Shown here piece after piece: positions 11,849-16,081 of a DNA stretch of 16,081 nucleotides; position 1 is the stretch's first letter, and each line of letters starts with the position of its first letter. The position numbers and the translations under genes are program-made. The DNA is from JBBRDU01 sp038203615 (GTDB lineage: Bacteria; Verrucomicrobiota; Verrucomicrobiia; Chthoniobacterales; UBA10450). The stretch spans positions 1 through 16,081 of the forward strand of contig JBBRDU010000065.1 in assembly GCA_038203615.1 (NCBI GenBank), given 5' to 3'. The notes under the pieces are model-generated. The model searched no databases. It was not told the origin of the DNA and saw only the letters and a list, made by a program, of their open reading frames with translations.

Positions 11849-13012
11849 ATGGAAATTTCCGCACGCGCAGCACAACTAACTCCCTCGCTTACCCTATCGA
11901 TTGACAGCAAAGCGAAGGCCATGAAGGCGGAGGGACTCGACGTTTGCGGATTTGGCGCAGGGGAGCCCGATTTCGATACGCCCGACCATATTAAGACGGC
12001 GGCGATCGAAGCGCTGCAGGCCGGATTTACCAAATACACGCCGAGCTCAGGGATTCCCGAGCTGCGCCAGGCTATCTCGGAGAAGTTGGCCGCGGACAAT
12101 CAGTTGAGTTACCGGGCCGGGCAGATCGTGGTGAGTAACGGGGCGAAACACGCCTGTTACAACGCGATTTTGGCGACCTGTCAGCCAGGTGATGAAGTGG
12201 TCATTCCGTCGCCGTATTGGGTGAGCTACCCGGACATGGTCAAGCTGGCCGGAGCGGACCCTGTCATCGTTCCGACGATGGAGCGCAACGGATGGAAGAT
12301 GAGCGCGGCAGATTTTGAAAACGCCATGACGCCGCGCACCAAGATGTTGATTTTGAACAGCCCGTGCAATCCGACCGGAGCCGTTTACACCCGCGAAGAG
12401 ATGGAAAAAATCGTGGAAGTGGCGGCGGAGGAGGATATCTACATTCTTTCCGACGAGATTTACGAGAAGCTGGTCTACGACGACGTCAAGCACGTCAGCA
12501 TCGCGTCCCTTTCGAAGGAAGCCTACGACCTGACCATCACGGTGAATGGGTTCAGTAAGTCGTATGCCATGACCGGGTGGCGTCTGGGCTACCTGGCCGC
12601 GCCGGAAGCGGTGGCGAAAGCGGTCGATTCCATCCAGAGCCACAGCACCTCGCATCCGGCTTCCTTCGCGCAGCGCGCCGGGCTGGCCGCCTTGAAGGGC
12701 GATCAACAACCTCTCGCCGATATGCGCGAAGAGTTTGAGATGCGCCGCAACTACATGTTTGACCGGATCTCGAAGATTCCGAACGTGACCGCGGTCAAAC
12801 CGCAAGGCGCGTTCTATGTGCTGGTCAACATTAGCCAGCTGGGGCTGACCTCGCAGAACTTTGCCGATCGCTTGTTGAGCAAGGCGAACGTGGCCGTGAT
12901 TCCAGGGGCCGCTTTTGGTGATGATCGGACGGTGCGCTTGAGTTTCGCGACCAGCATCGACATTATTAAAAAGGGTCTCGATCGGTTCCAGGATTTCTGC
13001 CGGACGCTGTAA
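11849..13012 (+). CDS. Class I aspartate-type aminotransferase (387 aa)
   Basis: This is a pyridoxal-phosphate enzyme of the aspartate aminotransferase Ib subgroup (AspB/AatA type), interconverting aspartate and oxaloacetate with glutamate and 2-oxoglutarate; some members also act on prephenate. Visible landmarks are GAGEPDFDTP (37-45), YTPSSGIPELR, NSPCNPTGAVY with N174, SDEIYEKLVYDD with D202 and Y205, the cofactor lysine K237 in NGFSKSYAMTGWRLGY (R245 binds cofactor phosphate), and R363 in VRLSFATS, which binds the substrate carboxylate. All catalytic residues are present and the length is normal. The ATG at 11849 gives the usual ISARAAQLTPSLTLSID start. No strong Shine-Dalgarno sequence is seen. 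It is likely read through from the ndk-like gene. Confidence 0.95.
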   Translation: MEISARAAQLTPSLTLSIDSKAKAMKAEGLDVCGFGAGEPDFDTPDHIKTAAIEALQAGFTKYTPSSGIPELRQAISEKLAADNQLSYRAGQIVVSNGAKHACYNAILATCQPGDEVVIPSPYWVSYPDMVKLAGADPVIVPTMERNGWKMSAADFENAMTPRTKMLILNSPCNPTGAVYTREEMEKIVEVAAEEDIYILSDEIYEKLVYDDVKHVSIASLSKEAYDLTITVNGFSKSYAMTGWRLGYLAAPEAVAKAVDSIQSHSTSHPASFAQRAGLAALKGDQQPLADMREEFEMRRNYMFDRISKIPNVTAVKPQGAFYVLVNISQLGLTSQNFADRLLSKANVAVIPGAAFGDDRTVRLSFATSIDIIKKGLDRFQDFCRTL

Positions 13013-13146
13013 GCGGACGAGCACGCCGGCGCTCAAAGTGAGTGGCTTTGCCGCTGTCAGGTTTAGCATCGCGCTCGGAGATCGCGATCCACCTGTGCGC
13101 GTTCCTGCTCAGAGTGGTGGAACGGCCTCTCCGAGGGCGTTGCTAA

Positions 13147-13214
13147 TGGGTGAGTACCCACACATTTTTGATTTTTCCGCTTTCCGGTTTCCCTAATCCG
13201 GTCTCCGCTCTCTC
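13147..13214. repeat. Small hairpin plus TTTCCG-type heptad array before the GH57 gene
   Basis: TGGGT-GAGT-ACCCA (13147-13160) is followed by CACATTTTTGATTTTT, which could be a weak terminator for the aminotransferase transcript. Next comes a heptad array in register from 13173: TTTTCCG, CTTTCCG, GTTTCCC, TAATCCG, GTCTCCG, CTCTCTC. It ends two bases before the GTG start of the GH57 gene, so the array is effectively its leader. No other feature is seen in the 204-bp gap. Confidence 0.45.
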
Positions 13215-13216
13215 TT

Positions 13217-14785
13217 GTGGGTTCTTTCGCGCTCGTTTTACACGCGCATCTCCCGTTTGTCCGGCATCCCGAGCATGAGCAATTTCTCGAGGAAGACTGG
13301 CTTTTCGAGGCCATCACCGAGACTTACATCCCGCTCCTGCGCATGATGCAGCGGCTGGTGCGCGATGGCGTCCGCTTTAAGCTGACGATGTCGCTCACGC
13401 CGACGCTCTGCGCCATGCTGCAGGACGATCTGCTGCGCCAGCGTTACGTGCGGCATCTTGAGATGTTGATCGATCTGGCTGGCCGCGAGATCGAGCGCAA
13501 TCGGGCCCACCCGCAGTTGAGCAAGCTCTCCCGGTTCTATCTCGATCTATTCTCGGAGAGCCGTCGCTTTTTCGTGGAGGAACAAAAATGCGATCTTCTC
13601 GCCTTGTTCGGAGAGTTGCAAAAAACCGGTTCTCTCGAACTCATGAGTTGTGCCGCCACCCACGGATTGCTCCCGTTAATTTATCAGCAATCGCCCCCGG
13701 CCGCGCGGGCTCAGGTCCTGATTGGTCGAGACGCATTCAAGGACCTGTTTGGCCGGGAATCGTCGGGGTTTTGGCTACCGGAATGCGCTTATGCCTCCGG
13801 TCTGGATCCGATTTTGCAGGAGGCCAACATCCGCTGGTTTGTGCTCGACGCGCACGGCGTTATGCTGGGCAAGCCGCGGCCGCAACGCGCGGTTTACGCG
13901 CCATATTACACGCCGGCTGGGCCCGCCGCTTATGCGCGCGATCGCGATTCCAGCCGGCAGGTGTGGAGCGCGCACGAAGGTTACCCGGGAGATCCGGCGT
14001 ATCGGGAATTTTATCGCGACATTGGTTTCGAGCTACCGCTTGATTCGCTGGGTCCGCTGGCCCGGGGCAGCCGGCAATTCTCAGGCGTAAAATATTATCG
14101 CGTCACGGGCGGAACGGGGGAGAAGGATTATTACGATCCGGCGGCTGCGGAGAAGGCGGCCACCTTGCACGCGGATCATTTCCTGAGAGAGCGGGAACGA
14201 CAGGTCCGCCAGCTGGGCGCGACCCACTTCGACCCGATCGTGGTAGCCCCTTTTGACGCCGAGTTGTTCGGTCATTGGTGGTTCGAAGGGCCTCGTTTCC
14301 TCGAGCTGTTCCTGCGAAAAGCGGCGCTTAGCCAAACGCTGCAACTCACGACACCGAGCGAATTTCTGGCTACGCATGGGACCCAGCAAACGCTCGTCCC
14401 GGCGCCCTCCAGTTGGGGCGAGAACGGGCACCTCGGCGTGTGGCTGGATCCGAGGAACGCCTGGATCTATGCGCCTCTCCACCTGGCCGCCCGGAAAATG
14501 ACGGAAAAAGCGCGGGCGCACGCCCAGAACCCCGCTCCGGAGACCGAGCGGATCCTTCGGCAGATGACGCGTGAGGTTTTACTCGCGCAATCGAGCGATT
14601 GGGCGTTCCTGATCAAGAACGGCACGGCCCGCGAATATGCGACCAAGCGTACCACGGAGCATTTGGTTCGCTTTAACCGGCTATCGGCCGAGCTGGCCAG
14701 GAAGATGGTGGACGAAAAATTTTTGTCCGACTGCGAGGGGCGGGATAACCTTTTTCCGAACGTGAACTGGCGCTATTACATTTAG
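13217..14785 (+). CDS. GH57 1,4-alpha-glucan branching-type enzyme (522 aa)
   Basis: This is a glycoside hydrolase family 57 protein of the DUF1957 branching-enzyme type, which would make alpha-1,6 branches in glycogen-like glucans. It starts directly in region 1 (LVLHAHLPFVRHPEHE). The nucleophile E189 lies in GFWLPECAY and the acid/base D347 in APFDAELFGHWWFEGP. PSSWGENGHLGVWLD and the helical C-terminal part (AREYATKRTTEHLVRFNRL, about 475-495) complete the family layout. The length of ~520 matches characterised thermophile homologues. The start is GTG at 13217, nine residues before HAHLPF. There is no ATG in frame upstream and no Shine-Dalgarno sequence; the preceding bases belong to a heptad array. 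It is cytosolic. A GH63-like glucosidase elsewhere in the window points to active alpha-glucan metabolism. Confidence 0.92.
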   Translation: MGSFALVLHAHLPFVRHPEHEQFLEEDWLFEAITETYIPLLRMMQRLVRDGVRFKLTMSLTPTLCAMLQDDLLRQRYVRHLEMLIDLAGREIERNRAHPQLSKLSRFYLDLFSESRRFFVEEQKCDLLALFGELQKTGSLELMSCAATHGLLPLIYQQSPPAARAQVLIGRDAFKDLFGRESSGFWLPECAYASGLDPILQEANIRWFVLDAHGVMLGKPRPQRAVYAPYYTPAGPAAYARDRDSSRQVWSAHEGYPGDPAYREFYRDIGFELPLDSLGPLARGSRQFSGVKYYRVTGGTGEKDYYDPAAAEKAATLHADHFLRERERQVRQLGATHFDPIVVAPFDAELFGHWWFEGPRFLELFLRKAALSQTLQLTTPSEFLATHGTQQTLVPAPSSWGENGHLGVWLDPRNAWIYAPLHLAARKMTEKARAHAQNPAPETERILRQMTREVLLAQSSDWAFLIKNGTAREYATKRTTEHLVRFNRLSAELARKMVDEKFLSDCEGRDNLFPNVNWRYYI

Positions 14786-14858
14786 TCGTGTCATATCCTG
14801 TTCGTTATCCTGTGCGCACCACGTAAATCTCCCCAATGAGGTCTCCCTCCCGCTTGAC

Positions 14859-15596
14859 ATGACAAAAACGTTCATCATCGCGATGGCCGCCTTGCTCTCG
14901 GTCCAGCTGGTGAGCGTGGCGCAGGAAATGGCCACCGTTACGCCTACGGTTACGCCGTCCGTGACGCCCGCGGGTACGCTGATCACCTCGGCCACTCCGG
15001 CCGGGAGCCCGAGTGCGGCAGCGGTGCGCAATGTCCGTATCAGTTTTCTGCCCCCGCCGCTGGAAGGCACCATCAGCCTCGGGATTTACAATGAATGGGA
15101 TCAATTGGTTCGCGTGTTGCACCAGGAGGCGGAGCTCGATGAGTTTACGATTGGCGACGACGCCCTCTCCACCAAGTGGGACGGGAAGGACGACGATGGT
15201 CAGGATTTGCCGGCCGGAAAGTACCAGGCGCGGGGGTTTACCGTTGGCAATTTAAAAACCGAGAGCGGGCCCGGCCCGTCGGCCGGTCCGGCTGACCCGG
15301 GCTCTTCGCGCAGCGTTCCGGTCAAGTTGATGCCGAATCCGCTGGCCAACGATGCGCGCACCATCATTGAGCTCAGTGTGGGGTTCGACGACGAGAATAG
15401 TTTTCTCAAGACCGCGGACGGCCTGCCGATTTATACGCTGGCCCGGAAGCGTAATGTTCTTCGGGCGAGCATCGCCCGGGCGGGCGAAAAGTCGGTCGAC
15501 GTGTGGGAAGATGATGGTTCCGTGGTGGAACAGCTCCATGTCTCCAATGTCGACCGGATGATGGCATTTGATGGTGGTGACTTTGAGCTGAGATAG
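14859..15596 (+). CDS. Secreted protein with Thr/Pro linker and FlgD-Ig-like domain (245 aa)
   Basis: The N-terminus (MTKTFIIAMAALLSVQLVSVAQE) is a Sec signal peptide with probable cleavage after SVA (about residue 21). A Thr/Pro/Ser-rich linker with TVTP-SVTP repeats follows (~26-50). Residues ~58-132 resemble the FlgD Ig-like fold: ISLGIYNEWDQLVRVL, then TKWDGKDDDGQDLPAGKYQARG, the W-D-G-x-D-x-x-G-x-x-x-P-x-G-x-Y pattern. The rest (~133-245) has a Gly/Pro/Ser patch and a strand-rich region with no recognised domain. No anchor or C-terminal sorting signal is clear. It is exported, probably periplasmic or surface-associated; function unknown. It is 73 bases after the GH57 gene in the same direction. 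The start is not certain: no ribosome site is seen, and Met9 is a poorer alternative. Confidence 0.78.
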   Translation: MTKTFIIAMAALLSVQLVSVAQEMATVTPTVTPSVTPAGTLITSATPAGSPSAAAVRNVRISFLPPPLEGTISLGIYNEWDQLVRVLHQEAELDEFTIGDDALSTKWDGKDDDGQDLPAGKYQARGFTVGNLKTESGPGPSAGPADPGSSRSVPVKLMPNPLANDARTIIELSVGFDDENSFLKTADGLPIYTLARKRNVLRASIARAGEKSVDVWEDDGSVVEQLHVSNVDRMMAFDGGDFELR

Positions 15597-15629
15597 ATGG
15601 ACAAACGGTTAGGGAACACCAACGGAATA

Positions 15630-15699
15630 GGTAGGGGCGATTGACCTCAATCGTCCGTTTTCGCACGGGGACGGGCGGTTCGGTGAACCGCCCCCTGCC
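15630..15699. repeat. Hairpin-pair repeat upstream of lpxC
   Basis: CGATTGA-CC-TCAATCG (15638-15653) and GGGCGGTTC-GGT-GAACCGCCC (15673-15693) form a tandem hairpin pair; the second has the 3-nt loop seen at the other sites. Outer ends GGTAGGGGCG (15630-15639) and CGCCCCCTGCC (15689-15699) are imperfect inverses, so the whole unit can fold back on itself as in guaA. It lies 70 bp upstream of the lpxC start. Confidence 0.75.
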
Positions 15700-15768
15700 T
15701 TGCGCGCGAGTCGGAATGATCCCCAACGGCAGCTGGTCATAGCCGGAAATCTCTGCTAGGTAGCGCAC

Positions 15769-16081
15769 ATGGCTTCCACGCCTGAAGTTCAACATACTCT
15801 CGGAAAAAGCGCCGGCTTCAGCGGCACATCGCTGCACACGGGGGAAAAAGTGACCCTGAAGCTGCACCCGGCGCCGGTCGATCACGGCATCAAATTCAAG
15901 CGCAAAGATCTCCAGGAAGAGCCGACCATCGACGCGAAGATCGAGAATCTGAAAACGGTCGAGCGCGCCACCACCATCGGCGAAGGCGCGATGCGGGTGC
16001 ACACCGTGGAACACGTGCTCGCCGCGCTCTCCGCCATGGGCGTGGACAATGCCACGATCGAGATGGACGCGAACGAGCCGC
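15769..16081 (+). CDS. lpxC: UDP-3-O-acyl-GlcNAc deacetylase, N-terminal part (runs off the window)
   Basis: LpxC is the Zn2+-dependent deacetylase that commits UDP-acyl-GlcNAc to lipid A synthesis. The 104 visible codons contain GTSLHTGEKVTLKLHPAP (19-36), GIKFKRKDL, and the first zinc/catalytic block VHTVEHVLAALSAMGVDNATIEMD, in which E81 and H82 correspond to the conserved TVEH Glu and zinc-ligand His. The remaining zinc ligands lie beyond the window edge. In Bacteroidota and some relatives LpxC is fused to FabZ, and whether that holds here cannot be seen. The ATG at 15769 is preceded by AGGTAG 6-11 bases upstream and gives the normal HTLGKSAGFSG start. It is likely transcribed on its own from the 172-bp gap, which contains a hairpin repeat. 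Confidence 0.95.
   Translation, partial: MASTPEVQHTLGKSAGFSGTSLHTGEKVTLKLHPAPVDHGIKFKRKDLQEEPTIDAKIENLKTVERATTIGEGAMRVHTVEHVLAALSAMGVDNATIEMDANEP

Noticed and set aside
12047..13069. 340-codon minus-strand frame over the aminotransferase gene
   Set aside because: Antisense shadow; all catalytic motifs belong to the plus-strand frame.
13063..13317. Small minus-strand gene before the GH57 gene
   Set aside because: It covers the heptad array and the GH57 start; the protein is Lys/Arg/Ser-rich low complexity.

Overview
The window looks like a chromosomal segment of a GC-rich Gram-negative bacterium, most probably a soil member of the Verrucomicrobiota (Chthoniobacterales-like). This placement is inferred from protein style and was not searched. 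It rests on an LpxC start (lipid A, so an outer membrane), a double-domain nucleoside diphosphate kinase, a PrmA beginning MYLWRR, an MGH1/GH63-like glucosidase, a GH57 branching-type enzyme, and many dispersed hairpin repeats. There are no rRNA, tRNA, CRISPR or transposase genes.

Layout. 1-499: a small conserved-looking hypothetical gene (+). 500-843: a gene-free, repeat-bearing spacer. 844-3657 (-): a large GH63/MGH1-like glycoside hydrolase carrying an in-frame repeat insertion. 3658-5433 (-): a toxin-antitoxin graveyard. It holds a Phd/YefM-type antitoxin whose RelE-like toxin is cut to 20 codons, a possible gene tail, and an intact-looking vapBC pair. It is bounded by two related direct repeats, one of which is the 3' end of guaA. 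5434-7272 (-): guaA, also with an in-frame hairpin-repeat insertion, preceded three bases upstream by a small lipoprotein gene. 7428-7997 (+): aat. 8165-9741 (-): a translationally coupled ring-cleaving dioxygenase/esterase pair (MhqO/MhqD-like). 9759-15596 (+): prmA, a double-domain ndk, a class I aspartate-type aminotransferase, a GH57 enzyme and a secreted FlgD-Ig-like protein. 15769 to the end (+): the first 104 codons of lpxC.

Most genes are housekeeping: GMP synthesis, N-end-rule tagging, L11 methylation, nucleotide pools, amino acid and alpha-glucan metabolism, lipid A. The accessory material is the toxin-antitoxin region and the repeats.

Two observations stand out. First, a family of short hairpins recurs across the window, typically 19 nt long with 8-bp stems and 3-nt loops, mostly as tandem pairs. 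The stem sequence differs between sites but is matched within a pair, and two related palindromic elements lie in frame inside guaA and the glycosidase gene. Second, the last codons of guaA are repeated 1.66 kb away, on the far side of the toxin-antitoxin region, with five mismatches that are all transitions. This is the expected footprint of an old genomic island integrated at the guaA 3' end, although no integrase remains.
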